A stretch of 64,000 bases of DNA from Lycocorax pyrrhopterus obiensis (lineage: Eukaryota; Chordata; Aves; Passeriformes; Paradisaeidae): NCBI GenBank assembly GCA_014706295.1, contig JACSVZ010000037.1, forward strand, positions 2,790,001-2,854,000, given 5' to 3'. Positions 1-9,420 of this stretch are shown piece by piece; within the stretch, counting starts at the first letter, position 1, and each line of letters begins with the position of its first letter. The position numbers and the translations under genes are program-made. The notes under the pieces are model-generated. The model saw nothing but the letters and a program-made list of their open reading frames with translations, was not told where the DNA came from and ran no database searches.

Positions 1-3000
1 CTCCCTCCAGCCGCGCCAGCGCCGCGCTGCTCCACTCGCAGCAATTTGGGTTCTTTGATTCGGCTGCACACTTGACCTGGCTAAACCTTCCTCCAGCTGA
101 GCGAGCTGCATGTTGTGGCAGCGCTGGGTTGGGAGGCATTGTGAAATAAAGTGGGAGGCCTCATGTGCTCATTTGTGTGTCAGTACCCAGAATGCTGCTT
201 CTGGCTTCCAGCTACTTCATAGAAGTGCTGCTGGGACTTGAACCGTGGGAACACGGCAGCGCTGGGTGTGTGGGTGTGCTCACACGTGTGCAAGGACAGC
301 TCTGGCTCTCCTGGGCCCTGCTCACAGCCAGTCCTGCTCGGGGTACGGATGTCTGGCACGCAGGTGGGGAATCTCAAAGCGCTGTGAAATGTTGCTCGGT
401 TCAGTATTGGAGAAAAAAGGTTAGAAATAGACACAGTCAAACCCACCCTCCTCTTCTGGAAATAGCAACCAACAAAGCCTTCAGGGCTGCGTCTGAACTA
501 ATTCTGTGCGAGCGGAGCATCCTGATGTGAGGCAAGCAGGGAGCTGTCTGTCACACGGGAGAGGAGAGCAGCGCCACAGACACACCGAGGCCACATCGGT
601 CCCACAGGAGAGCACGCACCAGGCACCAGCGGCTGAGCCCAAGAAAAAGGCTTTGGCACTGATGGTGGATTTCTAGGACCCTGTTTTGCAACCCCGTCAG
701 GTTCTTCACATTTTTAATTTCTAGAAATACCCCAGAATGTAATGGTTGTGCTCTACGCCAGTAATGGTGGATGAGATGAGACAGGTAGGGAAACAGGACA
801 CCCACACAAGTATAAGCCATGGTGGTGCAGAGAGAAAACAAAGCACAACAAACCCTGCACGGGAAGGTGCAACACCCAGTGAAGGATACAAAATAAGTAA
901 AATGGAGAAGTTACAAGGCTCAAGAAAAGAAAGACCTTTGGGAAGCGGCAGGAAGGTGAAAGACCTTATGGACGGTCAATTACTCATCCAAGCATGAACA
1001 AGGAGGATATAAAAACCAAATTTTAAAAGAGGGTAAGAAAAGCGGCTGAGGCCTTTATGGTTCCTGCTCTAGTGGGGGGCTCCAGCTGTCACAACTCCCT
1101 CCAGCTCTTGGTTAAGACCCTTTGCTGGCTTCACACAGGTCTAGACAAAGGATTCTTCTGCAAGTTGCAAGACCAGGCAACAGGAGGCTTGTTCAACCAA
1201 CACCGCTGACCGAGAGATGAGATCTCTGCAGCTACACATCCATCTCCTGGTACAGACGGATGGATATGCACTACAGATACTTGATGTACAGAGAAATATG
1301 CGCTGGGAATGAAATATCTAGGAAAAGCTACGCCTTGTAGCAAAGCTTTAAAACCACGCCAAGGGAAAAAAAAAAAAAAGAGGAAAAAAAGGCAGTTCTG
1401 CCACTACGCTGAATCTGCATCAGGGGCTTGTGCCAACCCAGCTCCTCCATTTAAGTCAGACCCTTAAAAGGCAGAGCTGTGCTGGCAGAAATCTCCAGAC
1501 CTCATCACAGAAACCTCATGGAGACACATGAAAAGGTCAAAACACTCACTGCTGCTTAAACAGCCATAAAATTTGTCATATGCATCCCATGCTACCAACA
1601 TACTACCAGAACCCCAGGGAAAACACACCACACAAAGCAATGTGTGTACACACAGAGAGAAATAAATAAATTGAGAAACTGAAAAAAAAAAAGGCCACTC
1701 CTGAAAGCAGAAAACCCAATATCTGACACAGCAGCTTATGGCACACCACGCACACACACGAACACCTCTGTATGAAACAGAACAAAGCAAAGCTGAGATC
1801 TACATCAAAAAGGAAGCCCACCACAAAGACACATGTGCTTCACCCTTTCATCCCCGGAGACAGCCAGAGCCCCACAGACAGACAAAACCCACACAGGATT
1901 TAACGCACATGGGATGGGACCATCCTGTCATTTCCTCCCTAGGCATCTAAACTTTACTCCAATGTTACTCGCCCCTGGCCACAGCCTACCAATCTTAGAG
2001 CCTGATTAAATCTCTCCATAATTATCCGCACACACTGCTACAACACAAATGACCTTAGCATATGATATCCGTTGGCTAAGCCCAATGGAAAAAGACTTCA
2101 GGAAAAGGAAGGATAAGCGTACAAAACACTGCCAGCACTGTCAGGGTCTCCTCAGGACTGCACTGGTTCAATAGAAGAGTCCTGAAGGCAGCTCAAAAGC
2201 CTTGAAACTTAGTATGAGATAAAACATTCTGTTTTCTCTACCCCATCGTCTGAGCACACACCACTCTATTCTTCCCCACCTCACCCCTTGCCACCTTCCA
2301 AATGAATTTATGCAGGAGACTTAGCATTTCATCATGATGGATTTCTGGCAAAATTTTCCAAAAAATAGATGGGCACCATTTCCTCGCAGAATTTTTGGCG
2401 TTCACTATTAGATATCTTCAATTCACTCTTGCAAGAAGTGCTGCGCTCCAGGCAGATTTTGGAGGGTGAGGGAAGAGTGTTTCTCGTATTCTGAACTAGG
2501 ACCTACGAAAGGGTCCCCAAAAGACCTGAGGCACAGCCAAGGTTTAGTAACCTTTTCTTGTTCTCCTCCTGCAGCCTCGCCTGGGGTGTTGGATAAATGA
2601 AGCAGCTGAAGAGAACACTGAAAAAGCCTTGCAAGAAAAGGAAAGTACTCCTCTACTAACATTCATTTTAATTAGACTTTGGAAATTACCAAGTCAGGGG
2701 CACAGGACCTTTCTACAACAAGAATGTGGAGATTTCTTAATTTTACTTCCCAAACGAAGCATGCCCTAGAAAATTCCTTTCCCAGCATGAAAAATGTCTC
2801 CAGTTTGAGAGCCATATTCTCCTCTCACATGCATGTAGATCTATCCCACCATTCCATCTCAGCACATGACTGACGGAGAATAGACAAGCCATTAAAAACA
2901 CATCCACCTCCAACCACGGGGATAATGTGCCTCATTACAGCCCAGCTTTGTCACAGCGTCCTGACACTCCGGGGAGGAAAAGGAGGGGTGAAGACAAGGA

Positions 3001-4390
3001 CTGAGCCGGGGGCCAGGAGAGAAACTGGAATTGGAAAAGTGACTCTGCTCCTTAATCCAGAAGTGCGGAGCCCAGTCAGATGGGCTCACTAGGCCTCCTA
3101 GGCTGGTTGTGGAATTACTGTACTGTTTGCACAGCATATTTTTTTTTTTAAATCTGGGTTTTGTTTGGGTATTTTTGTTGCACTTTTTTATAAATAAAAG
3201 CTCTACCTTAGTCAGAGTGCGTGGCTGACCCTTTAAACAGGTGTTTGGTAAGCTAATTGAGAATTTTCACCGCGGGCTTTAAATATCGCTTCTCTTTTCC
3301 AGGCTTGTGTATCGCCCTTCCACTCCAGACACAAAACCCCAAACTTTGGCAATCTCTGACAACGAGGCAGAGCCCAACCAACAAACCTGCAGGGGAAAAC
3401 TCGGGAGGCAGGAGTTTCCTTTCCCCTTGCACCGGGGGGAAGGAGCAGGAAGCAGAATTGCTCATCCCCAGCCAGTTGCACCATCGCCAGGAGCCAGACA
3501 GACATCCCGCTGTCTGGGAGTCCTCAAGGCCTTGTGGCACTGCTGCCCATGGAGCAGGACCGGTGCCAGATGCCAAGGCAGCCTCCCACCCACACACCAG
3601 GGATTCTGGGATCTAAAGGCAGCTCAGACTGAAAGAAAAACAAGCGACACCTAAAAAAAATGTGCTTTAGCTGTCTGGCTCAGCACAGCGCGGCATGGAA
3701 TACCTTAAGGAGCTGCTGTAGCTGGCCCTAGACAGAGTCATTTGCTGGATGTATACATAATCCAATATACAAAAGCCTGTCTGCTGGGGAAATTTAGGCT
3801 CCACAGGGATACTCTAAAAGCAGGGACTTCTCCATTCACGTTCTGCACTCTTCATCTGAAAACCAGCCACCTGCACTACCGGCACAATTTTTTTCTTAAC
3901 AGGCACATTTTATTTCCACACAAGCATTTAGAGCATTAACCCCCACCTCCATCCCTGGCCACACTCAATCGACCAGAAAAGTGCACGGACTCGTGTCTGG
4001 AGCCATCAGTACCTGCTCCTTTTTTCTGGCTTCTTCCTTGTCTTGACCCCTGAGTGAAGAAGCCCTTAAGACCCGAACTCACGCACTTGCAGATAAAGTC
4101 TGGGGCAGTGTGATGGGCTTCAAAGATCAGGGTCCACGTACAGTAAAATATACAAATACACATACTTAATTTAAACAAACTCCAACCACCGTGGTCAGAA
4201 GGCAACCAGAGAAATAAAGGTGCCATCTCAAGCACTGCTCCTTCACAGTGACACACACGCGGGGAGAATGGAGAACACGATTAAAATTGCTAAATGACTC
4301 CAAGGAAAAGCAGCTGGTAACAATTTGGGTATATCGATGAATGTTACCGAAATCCCCCCCGCCCCCTTTAAAATTACAGGCACCACTTAC
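1..4390 (-). other. SKI: SKI intron 1 (5' portion)
   Basis: This stretch follows the splice donor of SKI exon 1 on the minus strand and runs off the left edge of the window. I looked for the second SKI exon, which encodes the serine/proline-rich region before the coiled coil, and did not find it; SKI intron 1 is known to be very long in vertebrates. The interval holds A- and T-homopolymers (for example near 1366-1379 and 3139-3150) and many short open frames with no recognisable product. A G-rich run, read on the minus strand, lies about 25-40 nt inside the donor. Confidence 0.8.
4381..4390 (-). other. SKI: SKI exon 1 splice donor
   Basis: On the minus strand the exon ends ...CCCCGG and is followed by GTAAGTGG, a near-ideal donor. 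The protein similarity to SKI stops exactly here, and the open frame beyond it (down to 4166) is not SKI-like, so it is intronic read-through. Confidence 0.93.
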
Positions 4391-5302
4391 CCGGGGGGCT
4401 TTCCTCTTGTATTTGTTGTTATAGTCAAATTTTTCTTTCATTTCATCTAAGAGCTGGCCCAGTCTAGCTTTCTCCTCTTTCCCAGTATAATCCTGGCTGA
4501 GGAGGATATAGGATCTCCAGTTTGCAGAGTCAAAGCCCCAGTGGCAAGTCCTGTTTTCCAGCGATTTGTGAGAGTGGACCACAAATTTGTGAGGTGGGTA
4601 CATGAGCCTGCAGTCCAAGCACTGGATGCAGGCTGCGCTGGGGTTACTGTAAAGCTCTGGCACCAGGAGTCCCTTACACTTCCCAAAGCACTCATGATAC
4701 ACCTTGAAGCTCTTCTCCGTGAGCTCCAGCTCAATTGTGCTAGAGAATTCCTTCTTGCAGTGGGGAGGATAGGTGCCACCATAAAGCAAAGCGTTACAAA
4801 GCCTCTCAGCATCAGTTTTCGTGATGAGCCCGCAGGAAGGAGCGGAGAAGGGCAGGATGCCCATGACTTTGAGGATTTCCAGCTGGTCAGCAGTGCATCT
4901 GGAGCAGTAAATATGTAGCTCATCACACACCGAATTAATCTGCTGCAGGGAGAAGTCCCTGAGCACTGAGTTCAGGATCTGGGGCAAGCAAAGCCGCTTC
5001 TCTCCGCCCACCACGAAGCAGGAGATGGTTTCCCCTTCCAGGATGGTCTCGCACCTCTCTGTGGATCTGTCCGAGGGCATGAAGAAGGGACCAGGCATGA
5101 CCGGAGGAGGCTGGATCGGGGGCAGATGCAGTACAGGTTCCGCTGGGTCTTTGCCATTGTCTTTCTTGTACATCTCCTGTGCCCATCGTGCTGAGAAAGC
5201 AGCAGGGCCACCCAGGGAGCTCATAGAGCTCAGATGAAACTGTTCCAAGGTCTTCTGCAGTCCTGGATGAGGCTGGAAGCTGCTTCTACTTACAGTCTCC
5301 AT
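4391..5302 (-). CDS. SKI: SKI proto-oncogene co-repressor, coding exon 1 (partial gene)
   Basis: SKI is a nuclear co-repressor that binds SMAD2/3 and SMAD4 and recruits NCoR/HDAC complexes, shutting down TGF-beta and BMP target genes. The exon encodes 304 residues and matches the first exon of vertebrate SKI closely. Residues 9-43 form the receptor-SMAD binding segment ([20 protein letters not shown], then [13 protein letters not shown]), where Shprintzen-Goldberg syndrome changes cluster in humans. Residues about 75-180 form the Dachshund/Ski-Sno domain, including [16 protein letters not shown] and [20 protein letters not shown]. Residues about 205-300 form the SAND-like, SMAD4-binding domain with its Cys/His zinc ligands (CFGKCKG, CIQCLDC, HSHK, CHWGF). 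The start is firm: TAA AAA ATG G puts an in-frame stop two codons upstream, with A at -3 and G at +4. The exon ends in phase 0 at CGG before GTAAGT. It is SKI rather than SKIL, because the N-terminal segment and linker are SKI-type and the neighbours are FAAP20 and PRKCZ. The coiled-coil C-terminus lies outside the window. Confidence 0.97.
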
Positions 5303-5659
5303 TTTTTAGTTTCTATTCCCAAAACAAACAGCAAAAATCCCCAGTTATCTTCCACCCTGGTGTAAATCCACTTAAGGGATTTTTTTTTAAGGAAAAATAT
5401 GAACAAAATAAAACAACCCACCCTTGTGTTTTTCCTCCTTCTCACTCAGCAATCCACTAACGGAGAGGAAATAAATCCTTTTGTATGCGTGTCTCTCTCT
5501 TCTTTCTTTTCTCTTGGTTCGCGTTACAATTTCAAACCCTCCAAGTCTCCAAGCTGCCCCGATGGAGCACAGAATCACGGCAAAAAGAGGTCTTCATCCG
5601 AGCACTCACCCCCTCAGCCAACCCCCAGGCAAACCAATCCCTCCTCCCACACCTCCAAC

Positions 5660-5694
5660 ACACACTCACTCACACTCACACACACACACACACC
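5660..5694. repeat. CA-rich microsatellite
   Basis: Alternating CA with CACT interruptions, ending in an almost perfect (CA)n run at about 5676-5693. It lies about 370 nt upstream of the SKI start codon, possibly within the transcribed leader, where it would read as a GU repeat on the minus strand. Confidence 0.85.
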
Positions 5695-6280
5695 ACCCAC
5701 AGAAACACAAAAAGTCTGTGCCACGCTCCGAGCACCCGGGGCTCAAATATGTTCTGGCGGCTGCTGCTTCTCTGCAGAGATCCCCCTTCTGTCCATATCC
5801 ACCGAGGGAAGGCGCGGGGGAGGAAAGTAAAAAGCAGGAGGAGGCAGAACGCTCGGTCTGTGGAAGGAACAACGCAGGAGAAAAGGCCCAAATCTCCGGC
5901 ACTGCCAAAGCGGCGCGGGGGCTCCGCACGGGCGAAGAGCGGCTCCGCTGCCCCTCGTGGTCCCTCTGCTCGGCCTGGGAGGGCTCCTCGGCTCTCGGTT
6001 CGCCTTCCTTCCCTTATTTCTGCCGGTGCTCTCGTTGTGCCGTGGGGAGCCGCGGTGAGAGCGCGCACATCCTCCCAGCTCCTCTTTCCAGCAGTGACTG
6101 AGAGTGCCTGAGAGCTGAGCTAATGCAGGCGGGCTCAGCCTCCCGCCCTCCGCCTCCCCCCCTCTGTTTGTTGGTGTCTGCCTCAGTCATTGAATCCCGG
6201 CCAAGAATGTGACCAACTCCCCGGGCCGGGCTCTTCCAGGAACAGCGCCCGCCTCCCCCCTCGCGCTGCGCCCAGACCGG

Positions 6281-6546
6281 CCGGGATGTGCCGGGATCAG
6301 CCGAGCCGAGCCGAGCGAGTCCAACCGAGCCCGGCCGAGCTGAGCACAACCGAGCTGATCCGAGCCCAGCCTAACCGAGCTGGGATGTGCCGAGTCCAGC
6401 CGAACCGAACCGTGCCGAGCCGAACCGAGCTGTGCCGAACAGAACCGAACCGAGCCGAACCAAGCCGAGCCGAGCTGTGCTGATGCTGCCGAGCCGAACC
6501 GAGCCGTGCCGAGCTCAGCCGAACCGAGCCGAGCCGAGCCGAGCTG
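6281..6546. repeat. Degenerate CCGAG/CCGAA pentanucleotide array
   Basis: About 265 bp made of CCGAG, CCGAA and related pentamers with occasional CTGAG, CAGCC and GGGATGTGCCG inserts. The last section (6518-6543) is nearly pure. On the SKI-sense strand it reads as repeated GGCTCGGCTCGGTTCGG. The unit length of five makes every frame encode the same kind of pentapeptide repeat, which explains the long open frames on both strands. Confidence 0.9.
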
Positions 6547-6592
6547 CTGCACGGGCGGGCGCGCGGCGCGGCCCCGGCGGCAGCGCCGGCGA

Positions 6593-6614
6593 GGGAGGGA
6601 GGGAGCGGGGGGGG
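6593..6614 (+). other. Potential G-quadruplex run
   Basis: GGGA repeated three times followed by GC and eight G residues. This satisfies the usual four-run G-quadruplex pattern with one- to two-base loops. It is on the strand opposite to SKI transcription, in the putative promoter. Confidence 0.6.
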
Positions 6615-6942
6615 AGGATAAACTGCTGGGTTCACGGACCGCCGCGCCGCCAAGGAGGGGCGGTAGGGCGAGGGCTTTTTCCCTCTCGCCGCTGGATTTC
6701 TGGCAGCGCTGAAATGGAACAGGCGCAGGGAGAGGCGCTGGTCGCGCTCGCACGGGCACGGAGCGTGTGTGAGCACTCACAGCGCCCTGCCCGGCGTCAA
6801 CTGCGGGCACACGCCCCGCGCCGACAGCAATCACAGGCGTGAGAGCGCGACTGATGGGCGACAACCGCGCGGGACGAGAGCGCATCCTTGGGGCGCCACG
6901 GTGAGCACCGGAGCCCCGAACCCACCGAGCGCTACAGGCGAG

Positions 6943-7060
6943 CGACACACGTGTGCTTCCCTGTCCCGACACACGTGTGCTCCCTTGCTCCGACATACAT
7001 GTGCTTCCCTGTCCCGACACACATGTTCCCCGCTCCCGGCACACGTCGCACGCTCCTTCC
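6943..7060. repeat. 24-bp tandem repeat carrying E-boxes, five copies
   Basis: Copies start at 6943, 6967, 6991, 7015 and 7037; four are 24 bp and one is 22 bp. Each begins CGACACAC or a close variant. Copies 1 and 2 contain the palindrome ACACGTGT, with perfect CACGTG E-boxes at 6948-6953 and 6972-6977. Copy 3 has the variant CATGTG (6998-7003), copy 4 CATGTT, and copy 5 ACACGTCG. The array lies about 1.65 kb upstream of the SKI start codon. Confidence 0.88.
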
Positions 7061-7236
7061 ACCCACAGGCGACGCTTAACGCGTGGAAGGAGCGAGAGGC
7101 GCAACCGCAGCGCGGGTGGACAGGGGTTGGGGGCTGCCCGAGCCCTCGCTGGAGCAGGAAGGCAGAGGCAGCGCTAAGGCCACGCTGGTGGCACACGGGC
7201 GGGTCGGCTCCTGGGCTCGCACCCGCGGGGCTGGGG

Positions 7237-7303
7237 CTGTCCGGTGTGTCCGGGCTGTCCGGTGTGTCTGGGACTGTCCGGTGTGTCCGGGCTGTCCGGG
7301 GGC
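7237..7303. repeat. 18-bp tandem repeat
   Basis: Three copies of CTGTCCGGTGTGTCCGGG (7237-7254, 7255-7273 with one extra base, 7274-7291) and a partial fourth copy from 7292. It is a small GC-rich minisatellite in the SKI upstream region. Confidence 0.85.
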
Positions 7304-7390
7304 ACCAAGCGCTCCCCGCACGCCGGGGACGGGCGCCCTCTACCGACCGACGAGAGATCACCGCGACCGCCCCGCGCACCCGCCGCCGGG

Positions 7391-7550
7391 GCACGGACAC
7401 GCACTGACCACTGACCACTGATCAGGGCACGGACACCACTGACCACTGATCAGGGCACGGACACACACTGCCCAGGGCATAGACACACACCGCCTAAGGC
7501 ACGGACACCCACGGACCACAGCATGGACACCCAATGACCGGGCACGGGCA
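7391..7550. repeat. GGCACGGACAC-type minisatellite
   Basis: Diverged tandem units of about 25-35 bp built on GGCACGGACAC followed by ACTGACCACTGATCAG. The clearest two copies are at about 7391-7424 and 7427-7454, and further decayed units extend to about 7550. It marks the outer edge of the GC-rich SKI upstream block. Confidence 0.8.
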
Positions 7551-8381
7551 GCCAGCAGCACTGCCAACTCCATTATGGATTTATTATTCAGATCAGGAGG
7601 GAGATGCTCTTACTTTCTATTAATATCAAATTTCAAAGCAAAAAAACTGTGTCTTCTCCCATTTTCCATGGACTGCACACGCAGAATTCTAACTAACATT
7701 TCAATCACCACTTAGCACCACCATAAGGAACAAGCTGAAAAGGTTTCCACTGTTATCTCACTGCTCTGTCAACGGTGTGTGCCAAAAAGGGCTGGGGAGC
7801 ACTTTCACACCAGTACAATTGTTAATAGGGTTTGTAATGCAACAAGGACTTTAAGCACTGCTCATCCATAGAGTGTGACTGAGTGACACAGACACTGAAT
7901 TTTGGACAGTCTCCTCTGAAAGAGGTCACTATGGCAGTGGAACAGCAGAAAAAACGCATCAGGACAAAAGAGAAGGAGCAAACAGACAAATATCCAAACA
8001 GTGATTAAAAGAGCAATTGCAAAAACAAACCCGCTGTGATTTACTCAGACTCACTGTAATGGGGCAGGGCACACACCAAGCTCTTGTGTTTTATTTGTAC
8101 TTTTATATTCTGAAATCCCATTCAGAATAAAGGGAAAAGGTGCCAGTGTTGTGTAAGAGCTTTAACCCTGTCTCTAAGTCAGCATTTCCCCAGAGAGGAA
8201 CCCACTCTCACATACCCAACTTCAATGTCAACCCTTAAAGTGTTAAATGGCTTCAGAGAAGGCAGGAACCAAACACATTGGTCCAAGTCAGCAGCTGTCT
8301 TCATGTGCTCAGAGAAGACACTTGGAGGATCTTCACCAAATCGCTTTAATAGAAAGCCATTGGTGGCAAGAAGGACCCTTG

Positions 8382-8417
8382 AAGTTTCTGTTTATACAAA
8401 AGTTTCTGTTTATACAA
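8382..8417. repeat. Perfect 18-bp tandem duplication
   Basis: AAGTTTCTGTTTATACAA occurs twice without a gap (8382-8399 and 8400-8417), identical in both copies, which suggests a recent slippage event. Confidence 0.9.
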
Positions 8418-9275
8418 TCTATCACACTTGGATTTGGTGATCCACAAGTAGGATTTTTAGCAATTACCAAAATACCAAGGTCTAAAGATGGGATTTAACA
8501 ATCTAGGCCATACAGTCCTTGTTGATTCCTAATGCTAAAGAAGCTACCACATTAAGAGAAAGCACGGCTAGGAATATTCTTCACTGGGTAACAGGAGTAT
8601 ATAAAAGGTTTTAGTTAAGAATAATTTTTAATTATACTCTTCAGAAGGTATGTATGGTACCTTTTGATAATATGCAGGACATCCATCTACTCCATCATTT
8701 CCAAACGGAAGGGTGTGCTTTGGCAGAATGAAAACCCCTCCCAGCATTCAGCCTCCTCTTGGAGAAGCTCTGACTGTGACTGTGACAAGGGAGAAGCACC
8801 AGACACACAGTGAATTCCCCCAGGGCTGTGGCAGTTGACCAGACTGTCATCAGAGACACTCGGATACAATGGGGAGCAGTAGCAGGATCACTCCCTAGAT
8901 GGATTTAGTGCAGTTTCAGGCTTTTTTTTTATTATTTTTTTTAATCCACTAAAATATAAATGGCCAGATATACTCAAACATCACATACGGAGTTCCTGGT
9001 TCTTTTAAAGAACCAAACTAATGCCTGCAGGAAGTTTGGATAGCAATGGAAAAGCTTCTCAGCTCTGGAAGCTGGGGTTTTTTTCCCTCTCCTTGATCCC
9101 CTAGAAAAAAAGGACAGCAAGCAGTAGCTGCAGTTCATTTTAAGAGAGGTGCCATTTTCTCTTCCAAATGACTTTTTAATGCAAGTAAATCACTGGATCA
9201 TGCAACAGATTGTTTATGGGTGGAATTTGTAAATGGAATTCCTGAAGCAGAGGGGACTACCAAAGAGACAGGAAG

Positions 9276-9420
9276 GATGGTCTTGTGGTTAAGACAGAAA
9301 ACTCAGGACATCTGGGGTCTATTCCCAGATCTCCCACAGATTTCCTGTTGCCTTGGGCAAGTTGTTTAGTCTCTCTGTGCCTCAGTTTCTGTATCTGCAA
9401 TACCCAGACAGTGAGCAATT
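9276..9420 (+). mobile_element. MIR-like CORE-SINE remnant
   Basis: The segment resembles the ancient tRNA-derived MIR family in order: a 5' part with TTGTGGTTAAGACAGA (A-box region), a B-box-like GGTCTATTCC at 9316-9325, then the central CORE with CCTTGGGCAAGTTGTTTAGT, CTCTCTGTGCCTCAGTTTCT and GTATCTGCAA. The 3' tail is not clear. It is the best preserved of the MIR-like elements in the window. Confidence 0.8.

Larger units (their letters stand above)
5303..7560 (-). promoter_or_regulatory. SKI: SKI 5' leader and CpG-rich promoter region
   Basis: Upstream of the SKI start the sequence is first AT/CT-rich (5303-5650), then becomes strongly GC- and CpG-rich from about 5790 to 7420, as expected for a CpG-island promoter of a developmental regulator. 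I cannot place the transcription start site; no clear TATA box is positioned for it. The region contains a CA repeat, a CCGAG-type pentamer array, a G-run cluster, an E-box-bearing 24-bp array and two further short tandem arrays, each listed separately. The long overlapping open frames on both strands here are products of high GC and tandem repetition, not genes. Confidence 0.75.

Noticed and set aside
4166..4390. Extension of the SKI frame past residue 304
   Set aside because: A strong GTAAGT donor lies exactly where similarity to SKI ends, and the downstream residues do not match SKI exon 2.
4391..5302. SKIL (SnoN) instead of SKI
   Set aside because: PRKCI and SKIL are also neighbours in human, so this was considered. 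The N-terminal [16 protein letters not shown] segment, the linker, the FAAP20 neighbour and the zeta-type kinase all fit SKI and PRKCZ.
5481..6111. Overlapping plus-strand open frames of about 200 codons
   Set aside because: They lie antisense to the SKI leader in CpG-island DNA, consist of Pro/Ser/Arg low complexity, and overlap each other in two frames, which points to base composition rather than coding.
6187..7104. 305-codon minus-strand open frame upstream of SKI
   Set aside because: The frame stays open because of high GC and the pentamer and 24-bp tandem repeats; frames on the other strand and phases are open too. No conserved protein is visible.
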